Assembly: GCF_013343295.1 (NCBI RefSeq)
Contig: NZ_CP049074.1
Coordinates: 2,089,501 to 2,153,500 of the forward strand
Source of the DNA: Metallosphaera tengchongensis
GTDB lineage: Archaea > Thermoproteota > Thermoprotei_A > Sulfolobales > Sulfolobaceae
Direction: 5' to 3'
Length of the DNA stretch: 64,000 bases
The notes below the pieces were generated by a model, which did not search any database, was not told where the DNA came from, and was given only the letters and a program-made list of their open reading frames with translations. Positions 16,793-27,638 of this stretch are shown piece by piece (position 1 is the stretch's first letter; each line of letters starts with the position of its first letter). A program made the position numbers and the translations under genes.

Positions 16793-18343
16793 TCAAGTTT
16801 TTGCTAAACCTAGGACGAAGGCTATGGACAGGGCTAGACTAATTTCATACATCAGTCCCAGGAACTCTTGCCTCCTCCCCAGCAGGTACCCGACAACAAA
16901 GACGGATATCGGCAAGAGCACCCCTAAGGGGACGTGGACACCGTATACCTCCACACCTAGAAGGGCGTAAGGGTACAGGACAGTCGCTGGGGGCACGTAG
17001 GAGAATATGGTCGGTACCTTGAACCTCTGGAGAAAGTAGGCTATTGCAGAGGAGAGGGAGGTCACGGAAAGCTCTAGGGTCGGGTGGAGTGCGGCGACCA
17101 GAATAGGTACTAAGACGACCAGGATGTTTAGCCTACTGACTAACTTGTACCCACTGATGGGTATGTAGGGGTACCTCAGGAGGAGGGAGAGCAGGACAAG
17201 GAAAAGGAAACGGAGGTAATCCTCCCTGTAGTTCAAGAGGGTGAACAGGGCCAAGGACAGCGCAAAGGCTATGTAGGCTAAGGTGTAGTAATAATAAAAC
17301 AGTACCAACACTGTAGACACTACAGTGACCCCCACTACGGCGTAGGTCGCTAACCGCATATAGTCCCTCGTAATGAACGGGATAACTCTGAAGACGTACC
17401 TAGAGGAAAGAAAAACTATTGAAGACACTATTGAAGATATTACTGAAACAAATAAAACATCATAAATACCGTTCACGAACAAGTAAATTGATAGGAACAG
17501 AAAGGTCACTGAAGAGACTAAAAGCGCCCTCTTCTCCACCTTGTAGAGGGGGAAGAGGAATACAAAGGCCGGAGGGAAAAAGTAAGAGAACGAACTTACC
17601 CCCATAGCTAACAAAGAAGATGTCAGAACCCTCGTGGATGACAGGACCCCCTTCCTCCTCAACAGGTACGGGACAACGGCCACTGGGATTAAGTACAGGC
17701 CGTACTTTACCCCCTCAGTGTAGAACATCAACCCTGAGACCACTATTGAGAACGGGAAGAACATACCGAGACCTATAGAGAGCAAGACTGAAGGTAGGGT
17801 TAAGTGTACCAAGGGGAAAACTACGGAGCCCAAGGAGAGGTAGTGCTCCCTCCTTATCTTAACCCTGGGCTCAAGGAGGGCACTGACTACACCAAACAAC
17901 AAGTAGAAATACGCAAGGTCCCCGTAGTCCACCCCAAGGGCTGAGATGAGGAGAAGCAAGACCCCAGAGACTATGGTCCCCCTATAGTCCAACCCTATGA
18001 GGAGTATTGAGACCAAGGAAAGGACATAGTAATCAAACTGTCCAAAAGGGAGGAAGGCCACGCTCAGAGAAAACAGGGCCGAAGCTATAGCCTTGTCATA
18101 TTTTGACAAAAGCGTCAAAGGGAAGAGAAAAGTTAAAAACACAGCGTTTTCCCTTACGAAGGGGAACAGGAAAGAGACGAGAAAAGCTAATCCCGACACG
18201 ACAGGAAGAACCTTCCATTCTTTCTTTAGTACGAGGAAGCCCCCAAGTATTAAAGAGAGAGGGAGAAAATATTCAAAGTGCAGTAAGGAGATACCGAACA
18301 ACGAAACAGCCAAAAGCTCTATCAGACCATGTTTTTCTCTCAC
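16793..18343 (-). CDS. Multipass membrane protein, unknown
   Basis: A 516-aa protein almost entirely made of hydrophobic helices, about 14-16 predicted by eye. No conserved motif assigns it to a known transporter, polymerase or GT-C glycosyltransferase; short loops such as RVKIRREHY and LRRKGVL carry the charges. It is on the same strand as the rml operon and close to a flippase gene, so a role in polysaccharide export or polymerisation (Wzy-like) is possible. The start is GTG at 18343, 27 nt after the minus-strand TATA-like AAATTTTATTA (18366-18376). It is intermediate in composition. Confidence 0.55.
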   Translation of the reverse strand: MREKHGLIELLAVSLFGISLLHFEYFLPLSLILGGFLVLKKEWKVLPVVSGLAFLVSFLFPFVRENAVFLTFLFPLTLLSKYDKAIASALFSLSVAFLPFGQFDYYVLSLVSILLIGLDYRGTIVSGVLLLLISALGVDYGDLAYFYLLFGVVSALLEPRVKIRREHYLSLGSVVFPLVHLTLPSVLLSIGLGMFFPFSIVVSGLMFYTEGVKYGLYLIPVAVVPYLLRRKGVLSSTRVLTSSLLAMGVSSFSYFFPPAFVFLFPLYKVEKRALLVSSVTFLFLSIYLFVNGIYDVLFVSVISSIVSSIVFLSSRYVFRVIPFITRDYMRLATYAVVGVTVVSTVLVLFYYYYTLAYIAFALSLALFTLLNYREDYLRFLFLVLLSLLLRYPYIPISGYKLVSRLNILVVLVPILVAALHPTLELSVTSLSSAIAYFLQRFKVPTIFSYVPPATVLYPYALLGVEVYGVHVPLGVLLPISVFVVGYLLGRRQEFLGLMYEISLALSIAFVLGLAKT

Positions 18344-18489
18344 GGCATCATGCTAACAGTTTAACTAATAAAATTTTAGCTTACAGCAGAGCGATAATAA
18401 GAAAGGCGAAAACCATGGACAGTAACGACTGCTCTCCTTTATAAAGAGAACTAGACTTGTCATTCTTTTTCTAGCTCCCTACTATACGT

Positions 18490-19600
18490 GATCCCCCATC
18501 AGTTAGGGTATACATCTCTTGTGTGGGGCGTGATGAGGGAAGGGAACCCAAAGCTCACTATTGGGATGACGTCATGGTCCTCATAACCACATGGACAGCG
18601 GAAGTACCTATATCCTTCTTTTTTTATTTCCTGACTTCCTCCCCGCCATGAAGGAGGCTTCTTCCATTTTGTGACCGCACTTAGGACAAGATGTAAGGGG
18701 TAGCTGGGGTCAACGTAGACTACCTTGAACCCGTGTCTTTAAACTACCGTTCAATCCTACTACAGTCTACGGTACTGCATAGGGTAAAGCTTGTCCCTGG
18801 ACCCAGGGTGTATCTTTCACATTTCTGATGAGGTCGTTGAGGTCTCAAGGAAGATACGAGACGTCCTATGAGTTAGGAACTTCGACCGCTCCCCAACTTT
18901 TCTTAAGGGATCCTCTAAGGTGTCCCTAACCTTCCTGTGGCACTACCTTATCTTGTTAAGGATTCTGTCCTCTTTCCACCTCTTCTCGTACTTCTGTAGC
19001 GACTCAACTAATCATTTATAGTAGTGGGCGTCCTCTAGTCTGGTCGGTACCCTGACGTACTTTTCGCCCCCTTTATCTAGTACGAGTTCAGCTATGATGT
19101 TGTCTACGACGCCGTCCTTAACTCCTGGTCCTTTCCAGTCCTTGAGGAAGGGGACCTTCAAGTACCATTTTCCATCCCTCAGCGACAACCTAGCCTCCCT
19201 CACTTCCCAGTCATTGTATCCTGACAGGTTTCTCGGGTAGCCTTCTATTGACAGTTCGCCAACTCCTGCTACCCTTACGCTCATCTTGTCGAATTCATTT
19301 GAAAACGATAGGGTTGGGGTCAACGAAACAGAGACGTTGCGTCACTCGAGTACCTACCACATGGGCTGTTTAACCAGGACTTATACTTTGCGATCGCATC
19401 CCTATAGCAGTCTTGAGCGACTTTAGACGGTAGACCAGACCACCTTGGTGTTTCGTAAGTACCTTTGTGTGTCTTTCAAGAACATCTTTCGCGTATCTCT
19501 CAACCAAGAGAGAACGAAACGTAAGCGTTTTTCATTCCTTTCAATTATGCTGAGCAAAGGGGCGGTGTTAGATCTCATTGACTGTAGCTCTGGCGTTCCC
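18490..19600 (-). pseudogene. tnpB: tnpB relic, type B, minus strand, interrupted by a palindromic unit
   Basis: Decayed copy of the element at 2668-3903. The best-preserved part (19012-19323) runs to DAHHYK. The zinc finger is split: the first pair (SCPKCGHKMEE equivalent, with one frameshift) lies near 18665-18700 and the second (RYFRCPCGYED) near 18575-18615. A palindromic unit of about 40-45 bp separates them. The tail TPHTRDVYPN matches the other type-B tails. The left-end hairpin is at 19655-19686. Non-functional. Confidence 0.7.
18631..18664 (-). repeat. Palindromic unit inserted inside tnpB zinc-finger coding region
   Basis: On the minus strand: GAAGCCTCCTTC, ATGGCGGGGAGG, AAGTCAGG. 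Comparison with the tnpB relic at 3690-3800 shows this unit plus a short A-rich stretch between the codons for the two zinc-knuckle halves, where the other copy has no extra DNA. This is direct evidence that the unit moves by itself or with helper proteins. Confidence 0.65.
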
Positions 19601-19654
19601 ACTCTTTTTAGCCCTTCTTCAATAAATAGAGTATAAAAAGATTTATACCCTTTC

Positions 19655-19686
19655 TCATCCCCGCCCTGTGAGGCTTTCCCTACTTT
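19655..19686 (-). repeat. Left-end hairpin of tnpB element B2
   Basis: On the minus strand: GTAGGGAAAG, CCTCAC, AGGGCGGGG, ATGAGAAAGG, then a TATA-like GGGTATAAATC. The order matches the left end at 2668-2702. Confidence 0.6.
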
Positions 19687-19922
19687 GTAACTTTAAACAT
19701 AACACTGGACCTAGATGCCAATGGAACTGCTCAATACCAGAGCCGTCATGAAGAGAACTTTGAATTAAATAAGAAAATAAAGATGAAAAGGGAAAAGAAA
19801 AAACAAAGGACTATTATTTTCATCTTTAGATAAAATCTTTAACAATTTAAGCTCCGTACTGTAGTGCCACAGTTAGCAGGGTGGAACCACGGACGTCCCG
19901 GACGAGACCACCTAGTCCTACT

Positions 19923-21332
19923 CTAGCTCAAAATTCTCAAAACTTGATATATAAACATTAACCTTCTAGGTAGGAAACCCCTTATTAACTCTACGTCGCT
20001 CCTCTCGATTATTCCCAAAAACTTGAAAATGACAGGCAAGGCCAAGAAGAGCACTACATCTAACCACTTAGGGTCTATAAAGACCTCGTAAACCCCGACT
20101 AAAGGTAAGAGAGATAGGACCACGTAGTCCTTGAGAGTCGGAAAGAAGACCTTAGTCCTTAAAGCGTAAAAAATAGTAAAGAGAGAGCTCACTATCGCCA
20201 CAATAACTTGAGAGATAGCCCCACCAATTATCCCAATCCTAGGAATGAGCAAAAATGAAGTGAACAAGACCGTTGAGGCATTTAAAAGGATGAGGACGAG
20301 GAACGGTCGTAAGTCCCTCTTGAAGGCTATAATGAAGTTAGTTAAAGAGCCAATTGGGAAAGCCAAAACAGAGGCTACGAACAATAGGACGAAGGCTGGG
20401 ATACCAGGAGCGTATTCCGGAAAGAGATGTGAAATCATTATCTCACCTAAAGGTACAGACAACACAATTACAAGCAAAGTAAGGAAAGATATAACCCTAA
20501 ATGATATAGAGCTCATCCTCCTCTCGTCCTTACCTAGGGCCTTGTAGAAGGACGCAGCGGGCAAAATGACGTTAGACAGGGAGCTTAAGAACGTTAAGGG
20601 CACTGAGGCGACCAAAGCAGAGAACTGATAGACCCCTAAGTAATAAGAGCCCAAGAGGTAAGCAGTAGTAACCCTGTCCCCCTGTGAGGACAAGAATGAA
20701 GCGGAACTGGAGAGGAACAAGGGTAGCCCCCCCCTAAACGCTCTCCCCAAGAAGTAGAAGTCGAAGTGAGGGGCGATAGGCCCCCCTAACCTCCTCGTCA
20801 AGAAGATGTAGTTGAGGGAGACTGAGACCACTCCGCCTACAGTCCATATACCTATAAACATGTAGATATCGTGTAGTAGTACTGCTATTATTGCTACTCC
20901 CCACCTAATGATGAGGAATGTGATTCCCGTTATGGCGTTCTCAGTGAACATGTCCATACCCAGCATTATTGATGACTGGACAGCTCCAAACAAGTAAAGG
21001 AAAAGGTAAGGGATGGCCAACCCCACGTAAGTCGGGAACAGGAGTAAGACGAGGAGGAAGGGTATAGCTAGGAAGGGTATAGCTAGGAACTTCGCAACGT
21101 AGGCCTTATGTTCATTTTTAGCGTAAGCGTACGCCACTTCCCTAGTGACCATGGCATTAGGGATGAAGAAGAAGACCGTGAAGACGATGACCTCCAGTAG
21201 CTGTATGATTGCCACTTTACCAAAGAACTGTGGGTTAGTAATCCTGGCTGTAATGACGAAGAAGACCAGTGCCACTATCACGTTGACCGTGGTCACGCTC
21301 AAGGACTTAAGCCAGTTCTTTACCGGGTTCAT
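19923..21332 (-). CDS. Polysaccharide flippase-like membrane protein (Wzx/MATE fold)
   Basis: A 469-aa protein with about 12-14 transmembrane helices. The N-terminal pattern NWLKSLSVTTVNVIVALVFF, with TARITNPQFFGKVAII nearby, is typical of polysaccharide-biosynthesis flippases of the MOP superfamily. The second half starts with VISFLTLLVIVLSVPLGE and has the usual repeat structure. It probably moves lipid-linked oligosaccharides across the membrane for protein or surface glycosylation. The frame is open to an ATG at 21374, but a minus-strand TATA-like CCTTAAAATC (21357-21366) lies about 29 nt before the ATG at 21332 and inside the longer reading, so 21332 is preferred. Context (rml operon and glycosyltransferases) supports the role. 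Confidence 0.75.
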   Translation of the reverse strand: MNPVKNWLKSLSVTTVNVIVALVFFVITARITNPQFFGKVAIIQLLEVIVFTVFFFIPNAMVTREVAYAYAKNEHKAYVAKFLAIPFLAIPFLLVLLLFPTYVGLAIPYLFLYLFGAVQSSIMLGMDMFTENAITGITFLIIRWGVAIIAVLLHDIYMFIGIWTVGGVVSVSLNYIFLTRRLGGPIAPHFDFYFLGRAFRGGLPLFLSSSASFLSSQGDRVTTAYLLGSYYLGVYQFSALVASVPLTFLSSLSNVILPAASFYKALGKDERRMSSISFRVISFLTLLVIVLSVPLGEIMISHLFPEYAPGIPAFVLLFVASVLAFPIGSLTNFIIAFKRDLRPFLVLILLNASTVLFTSFLLIPRIGIIGGAISQVIVAIVSSLFTIFYALRTKVFFPTLKDYVVLSLLPLVGVYEVFIDPKWLDVVLFLALPVIFKFLGIIERSDVELIRGFLPRRLMFIYQVLRILS

Positions 21333-21425
21333 TCGCTCGCCGTATTCTATTTCAGTGATTTTAAGGCTTTCCATTACTAAAGCTGTGTTTCACACATAGC
21401 TATTCCTCACCCTCTAAAGTGCTAT

Positions 21426-21461
21426 CTGACCTCCTCCCAGTCCTGCGAGGTTTGTCCTTCC
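21426..21461 (-). repeat. Solo palindromic unit upstream of flippase gene
   Basis: On the minus strand: ACAAAGGAAGGACAAA, CCTCGC, AGGACT, GGGAGG, AGGTCAG. It combines a left flank like the element left ends with a right flank like the right ends, and has no tnpB between. It lies about 60-100 bp upstream of the flippase promoter. Confidence 0.65.
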
Positions 21462-21579
21462 TTTGTCATTTGTTTTAGCTTACGCAAAACGGGGATTTTG
21501 ACTAAAGCTATCTTCTCGTTAAATTTGTTGTCCTTTTTATAGTAAAACTTTAATAATCTCATTAGTCAGTTTATCTAAA

Positions 21580-22560
21580 ATGAGGCTTATCTTACCCTTT
21601 CTCCTCTTACTGCTTGTTGTTGGCAGTATAACTACGCTGTCCTCTACTGTAGTAGTTAATTACCCCAGTAGCGCATATTTAGGGCAAGAGATCACCATAC
21701 ACTTCCAGCTCTTGAACAATCGCATCAACTCCACGGACTTTCCAATAATTTCCTCTGGCGTAGAGGTCATTCACAACGGTAGTGAAGATGCTTACACTGG
21801 GGCTTCTCCCTATGGTGGCTATTTGTTGTTTCCAGCTAACATATCTAGGAATACAACAGAACTAATCGTAACGTTTGTTGGTGAGTACCATACTAACTAT
21901 GGGAATGATCCAGGGATTGTACTTTATGGAGGTAATTTTAAACCACCCTTACCTGATGGAGATCAAAGTAACTTTAGTTCAGTACTTATTACCTTTGCTG
22001 GGAAGTTATCTTATCATATTAATGGGAGCTGGTATTACCCTTTATCTTCTTTGCCTTATTACGGTACACTTATAGACAATTGGCTTAACGTTAGTACCCT
22101 AGTAAACTATACAGTAATTTCTGAGGAACATAATGGCTACACATTTGTAAAAGATATGTTTATAAATGGTAAGGAATTTGTAATAAACTACTTGACCACT
22201 GTACCTTGGAGCTTCTCTTATGTAGGAATAAGGACGGACACGCCTAACACCTTGATAATGCCTTTAGGATTTACTCTATCTTCTCCCTTGTCACATCAGC
22301 CCTACGTAGTTTACGTTAACGGTAAAGAATACAATTCAGGCTATACAAATAATTTAAGTCAAGGCAGTATATCATTGAAGGTCTCCTCACTTCATGAAGT
22401 TATCAACATAACATTTCCTATGGCTCATGAGTATAAGATTATTACGATTAGCTCTAGTCAAGGAAACGTTAAAGTAAGCTATCCTATTTTGCCCATGACG
22501 TTGTTGCTCTCATCCGTAGTGTTAACTGTTGTGTCATTGATAATAAGAAGGAAGACATAA
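21580..22560 (+). CDS. Secreted glycoprotein with C-terminal membrane anchor, unknown
   Basis: A 326-aa protein with a signal peptide (residues 1-22, LPFLLLLLVVGSI) and a C-terminal membrane helix followed by RRKT. Between them is a beta-rich extracellular domain with more than ten N-x-S/T sequons. I do not recognise a family; its plan resembles the thermopsin-like protein at 760-1902 but no catalytic motif was seen. A TATA-like CTTTAATAA at 21548-21556 is centred about 28 nt before the ATG. It may be a substrate of the local glycosylation machinery. The base composition is AT-rich like the following island. Confidence 0.6.
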   Translation: MRLILPFLLLLLVVGSITTLSSTVVVNYPSSAYLGQEITIHFQLLNNRINSTDFPIISSGVEVIHNGSEDAYTGASPYGGYLLFPANISRNTTELIVTFVGEYHTNYGNDPGIVLYGGNFKPPLPDGDQSNFSSVLITFAGKLSYHINGSWYYPLSSLPYYGTLIDNWLNVSTLVNYTVISEEHNGYTFVKDMFINGKEFVINYLTTVPWSFSYVGIRTDTPNTLIMPLGFTLSSPLSHQPYVVYVNGKEYNSGYTNNLSQGSISLKVSSLHEVINITFPMAHEYKIITISSSQGNVKVSYPILPMTLLLSSVVLTVVSLIIRRKT

Positions 22561-22599
22561 ATACTAAATTTTCGTCTTTACTTGAAGATGGAAATAACG

Positions 22600-23720
22600 T
22601 TTGGATGGGCGGTATTCCTCTTACGGGTGGGAACTATTGCATTCTAGAGATCTCAAATAAGTTAGCAAGAAAAGGATATAACGTAAAGATTGTAACGTCA
22701 GGTCAAGAAGTCTGGTTCTATCCAAAAAAAGTAGAGATATTATAGTCTAGTGAACCTAAATTCCTTAAGATTGTTTCAAAGTTTCTGCAGTTAAAATATA
22801 AGCAAATAAAACATGATAAAGGGTTTGACTACTATCTTATACCTTCGACATTTTTTAGTAAAGTAGTTGGCAAAAGAGTAGAAATTAACGCAGACGAAGA
22901 CATGAGCAAGATAATCCCGGAGTCAGATTTAACAATAACTGGTACTCCCAAGGCTTACATCTGGAGTTTTACGTCAAAGAAGTACAAGAAGTATGCCATC
23001 CTCATACTGGCCAGAGTACACTTACTTGTATAGTAAAAACATAAGGTGGTATCTTTATCTTTTTTACGCCTTATGATTACTACATTGCGCTATCGGAAAT
23101 AGAGGCAAACCTAGTTAAGTAGACCGTAAAAAGGAAAATGAAGTTATTCATAGTCAGGGCAGGTATAGATACTCAGCTTTTCAAACCAAGAAGAAGGGAT
23201 AATGACGACGTGAAGGTCATGGCAATCCTGAGACTAGATCCCACTAAAGAGCTGAAGTGGCAATAAGCACACTAAACCTTTTGTCTAAGTATCTAGATTT
23301 TACTCCGATCTTAATAGATTACGAAGCGTTAGAGAAGTTCAGAAGCGTGATCCGCTTTAAGTACGAAGCGTATAAACTTGTAAGCCAGGAGAAATTGGTC
23401 TAACTATACAATAGTGCCTCAGTATTTCTGTTCACCTCTAAGTTAGAGGACTATACTCTAACTCCACTTGAAGCTATGGCTTGTGGAACTCCAGTAGCGA
23501 TAACAGATAACGCGGGCAGCAGGGCTTACGCAGTCAATGGATACAATGCTTTAATAGATGATACACAGTCTCCTGGAGGCTGGCAGAACTGATACAGAAG
23601 GTAATAAAGAACGAGAATCTAAGAGAAGGACTTGTAAGGAACGGCTTTGAGACCGCTAAAATGCACGACTAGGAGATAATAGTTGATAACTGGGTGGAAA
23701 TGCTTAAAGAGATAGAATGA
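22600..23720 (+). pseudogene. GT4-type glycosyltransferase relic
   Basis: Several frameshifts and stops interrupt a former glycosyltransferase of about 370 aa. The N-terminal part reads GGIPLTGGNYCILEISNKLA, typical of GT4 donor-independent domains. The C-terminal part near 23450-23560 reads LTPLEAMACGTPVAITDNAG and SRAYAVNGYNALIDD, the GT4 nucleotide-sugar-binding EX7E region. It cannot make an active enzyme. Confidence 0.7.
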
Positions 23721-24704
23721 GAGATAAAACGATGAGGCTATTGCTTTTCTTATGTGTAAAAATTCCTAAATAACTTACGCCAGCCGTTCTTTCAGTCTCC
23801 CTAACCGTACACTTATAACCTTCCTCCCTTAGCCTTTTAATCAACTTCTTGTACGAAACTCCCGTCATGAAGGCGTGGTGTTCAAAGATTATTTTCTCAA
23901 ACCCTATTTCATCGCTGTTCATTATGACGTCAACCTCCACCCCTCGCAGTCCATCTTCAGCAAATAGGGGTCTTTAACAAGCTCCCTCACCCTCTTTAGG
24001 GGGTATAATGGTTCCTCTATGTCACCCTCATCAGTAACATGAAAAACTCCGCTTTTGTCTAAATCAATGACTGAAGGTACTTTTATTGTACCGTCTTTTG
24101 ACCCTACGTCTGCATTAATTAGTGCGACCCTGTCCTCTAGCCCGTTCAGCTCAACGTTCTCTAGTGCTACCTTATACACAGAGGGGAGAAGCTCAAACCC
24201 TATAACCCTCTTTGCATCCTTCACCGCAAAAAATACAGCTGTATCACCTATGTAAGCACCTACGTCCACTACTTCCATGCCTTTAACGTCCACGTTGGAT
24301 TGTTCTTGTACTAATATCGCAAATAAAGCAACTTCATGTCCTTTCAGGAACTTTACGTCGTATTTTGGGTAGTACCAACAGTTGTTCTTCTCAATCTAAC
24401 CACTAGTGATGAGTAGTGTATTACCGATTGAGCTAGTATCTATATTATCAGATCCGTAATATACTTCATCACCTTGAATGTAAAACATGTATGAATTAAA
24501 ACGAACTGGATCGACCTGCACTAAATTAACTAATCTTTTGACGTACTCTAAACTACAAATTCCTGAGCTACCGTCCTTAAGCTCTACGTAAATTTGCTTA
24601 CTACCTTTTCTCACTTGCTGAAGCACGCTGAGCCAGTTTTTACATACCATTTGATAGGTTCTAACGCGGTTGAGAAGACCTAGTGCTTGCTGAAATTGCC
24701 CCAT
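23704..24704 (-). pseudogene. FkbM-family methyltransferase relic
   Basis: Three consecutive pieces of one gene in shifted frames. The N-terminal piece at 24396-24704 begins with a QALGLLNRVRTYQMVCKNW-like segment equivalent to the start of the intact FkbM gene at 36593. The middle piece (24400 down to 23930) carries WYYPKYDVKFLKGHE, then the SAM-binding VVDVGAYIGD and LLKMDCEG. The C-terminal piece is 23704-23940. Breaks lie near 24400 and 23930. A TATA-like ATTTTAACTAG about 25 nt before the ATG at 24704 remains. FkbM enzymes O-methylate sugars. Confidence 0.7.
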
Positions 24705-24927
24705 TGCTATTAACTGATGTAACTAGTTAAAATGTTTCCTCAAATACTTTAATACGAAGTTTAAAATTCATATGACATCAGTATAAAATCTTAAACGAGA
24801 GAAAGCTTAAAGTTCTTGCCAATTCAAAGTTTACATTTGTAAGTTAAAAAACTATCCATAATTAGACGGACTTGAGTCTAATAAAGTTTACTAGAAAACT
24901 TAAAAACTTATATCTTCTACTTTTAAT

Positions 24928-25921
24928 GTGGAAATAAAAAAAGATGATGTTGTAATTTCAGTTATAATCACTGCTCATAACAGGAGGAAATTCTTGAAGG
25001 AAGCAATAACTTCTGCACTAAATCAGGAATTTGACAGGAGTAAGCACGAGGTAATCGTGGTGAAGAACTTTGAGGACCAAGAAATAGACAGTTTCATAGA
25101 GGAGAAAAACGTCAAGTCCTTATATACTGAGGAGGAAAAGTCAGGAGGCGTGCAAAAGGTAGGAGCTGAGGAATCAAAAGGAAGCATAGTCTGCCTCCTT
25201 GATGACGACGATAAGTTCCACGAGGAGAAGTTAAGGAATGTGTGCCACTCCTTCACTAGGTATAAGGACTTAACTTTCTACCACAACAACAGGGTTGTGA
25301 TATATGATGAGGGAAAGGTCTTGCTCACTCCAGAGGTTTGAGAGGAAGAGTACACCTCTAGCTATAACGAGAAAGCCTATGCTAGCTTGATAAAGAGAAT
25401 TACTTGGTCTAACAATGGCTTCATTTGTGTCAGAAAGGACGACATTGTATTAAGTCAATTAGGGCAAATGAACCTATTGGTTGACCTTTATCTACTCTCT
25501 AGCGTATGATTAACCGTAAACTTATCCTTTCAGACCACACTCCACTCACTTACTAAAGAGTACACGGTAGTAACGCTTCCTTTGGTTTTAAGGACTTATC
25601 CACAGAATGTAAATATAGAAAGAGAGAAGTAGATAATTTGTCTAAAATTTATGAGCGGAGCAAGGACAATAAGGAATTCCCTTACGCGTTTTATTACCTT
25701 TATTTTATTGACACAAATGGAATTACGATATTCTTTGTCGGGATAAAAGGTTTGAGGTTTTAGCGGAAGGTTTGAGGATGCTGAGAAACCCTGTCTTGCC
25801 TAGTAAGTCAAACAAATATGTATCTGCATCTCTCTTGAATTTATTCCTTCATGACTTCGTGAAGAATTACTTAATTAACCTAAGATCAGAATACAATGGA
25901 AAATACCAAAATGGGTTGTAG
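24928..25921 (+). pseudogene. GT2-type glycosyltransferase relic
   Basis: The first 137 codons (24928-25341) are intact and typical of GT2: VISVIITAHNRRKFL, then LLDDDDKFHEEKL with the DxD metal site. After a stop at 25339 the same gene continues in broken frames (SNNGFICVRKDDIVL, later GLRMLRNPVLPS and LFLHDFVKNYL) to about 25921. The start is a GTG preceded by the TATA-like ACTTATATC at 24905. A related gene with one stop is at 27639-28424. Confidence 0.65.
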
Positions 25922-26099
25922 ATGTTAGGGAGAGAGGTAGTCCCTAATGCTTCATCTAAAACGTTTCATCTTTCTTGGCAAAATGAAATTTTAGCTAAGT
26001 GGATTTCTTCTTCACTTTCTCTCTTTAATCATGGAACTGGAGCTAAGCTAATCCCTATCTATGCAAGACGAGTTAATGGAGCGAATCAGAAACTCTCTC

Positions 26100-26775
26100 A
26101 TCTATGTTAGACTCATTGCTTTATCTACTGGCAACGCTTTCTTCAGACTATTAGATTACTCAAGCCTCATAGGACACTCAAGATATTGTAAATACCATCA
26201 AAGCTTTTAAAGATACAACTAACCCTATTACGTAAGCTAGCTGATTATTTTACACAGTTCGATAAGAACTACGCACTAGGTGGAGCGTATAATTACGCCG
26301 TAAAGATGGCTAAAGAGATGGGGATTGAGTACGTCATGCTCCTAGATTAAAATAGTAAGATCTTAGACAACTTTAGGCCATCTAAGGTGATCAAGGAATA
26401 TAAAGAGGCCGGAAAAAATCCTAGGAATTAGGGCACCAATTCTAAGCGTCAATTTGTCTAACACTTCAATTAAAGGTAAACTAGACTCCACCAATTTTTT
26501 TCATAACTAAGGCTGTAGTTAACGGCGGAATGATCGTAGAGACAAGCCATGGGCTATCTCGGCCCTTCCTTGAGCCTCTATTTTTAGATTGGTTCGACAC
26601 TGAGTTTTGTCATAGGGCTTCTATTTTAGGGCATAAGATCTTAGTGTATAAAGATGGAAATATAGATCATTCTCCGGGAGAAAGGAGAAAAGAGCTCTCT
26701 TCGAAATGTGGTAAAACATTATACTTAGCCTTGCGCTTACTACACCGTTCTGAACCAGATAAAGAAAAATACTAA
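26100..26775 (+). pseudogene. Rhamnosyltransferase-like GT2 relic
   Basis: Fragments of one GT2 gene remain: YALGGAYNYAVKMAKEMG with EYVMLLD near 26270-26350, and FLDWFDTEFCHRASILGHKI near 26590-26650, then a DHSPGERR segment. This order (N-A-G-x-A region, LLDxD, then WVDxEFCxR) is typical of rhamnosyltransferases. Stops occur at several places. A 62-codon frame just upstream (25922-26110) is unassigned and may be part of the same decay. Confidence 0.55.
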
Positions 26776-27638
26776 TATTATCTATATTACTCAAATTTTC
26801 TACGTTATTCCCTTGTGCTTAGAAACGATATTTATTTTATATGGAATATAAATTTCGCTTTTTGTTATCAAATCCTAGAATAGTCATAGGGAATATACTT
26901 TTGCTTTGTGAAGTATTACGTTTTAGGAAGAATCTAATTTTGGTTATGAGATCTTTTAAGTATGGATTAAGTGGTGAACTGGATGAAGGAAATAATATGT
27001 TATGGTCAGAGTTTGAGATCAAAAATAGTTATGTATAAAAAGTTTACTTGTGTCTATTCTGATCTCACTTATAGTCAGTATAGCTGTAACATGTGTGAAC
27101 AACAATCTCATCCATCTCTGTAAAATTTTTAGCTCTGCTAAATGAATTATAATTTCAAATCCTTCTTTAAGTGCACGTTTAGTAGTCTATCCAGCCAATA
27201 TAAGATGAATTTCCGTCTGAATAATGTTAAAGTCATATAAACAGTGAAGTATAATGAATAAAATGTCTAACTCTATGGAACAAGACATTGAAAGCCGAGT
27301 TGTCCTTTTGGATGGAATTATATATCGATTTATAACACTTTACTAATTTTGAAGTTAAGGTTAGGGCTATAGATTCATTAGTATACTCAAATTGTTTATG
27401 GTTATAATTAGTGGATTAAAATATGGGTGTTTTCATTAGGTTATGGTATAGATCTCTACCATATCCTTCTCTAAGATAATCAGTCATTATAGAGAGGAAA
27501 AGAAGTAACAAGTATCTCCTATGCGTACTGTATGGCTTAAACGTGTTAATGAGAAGATCTACTAGTGTTCGCCACCACTTTTCACCTCTATATCTATGGA
27601 AAAGATTGAGGTAAGCAACATGAAGCGATTTATATTAC
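26776..27638. other. About 860 bp without a recognisable gene
   Basis: Very AT-rich. Two overlapping short frames at 26837-27038 lie on opposite strands and neither has a domain or a promoter. No palindromic unit is present. Probably decayed coding DNA of the glycan island. Confidence 0.45.
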
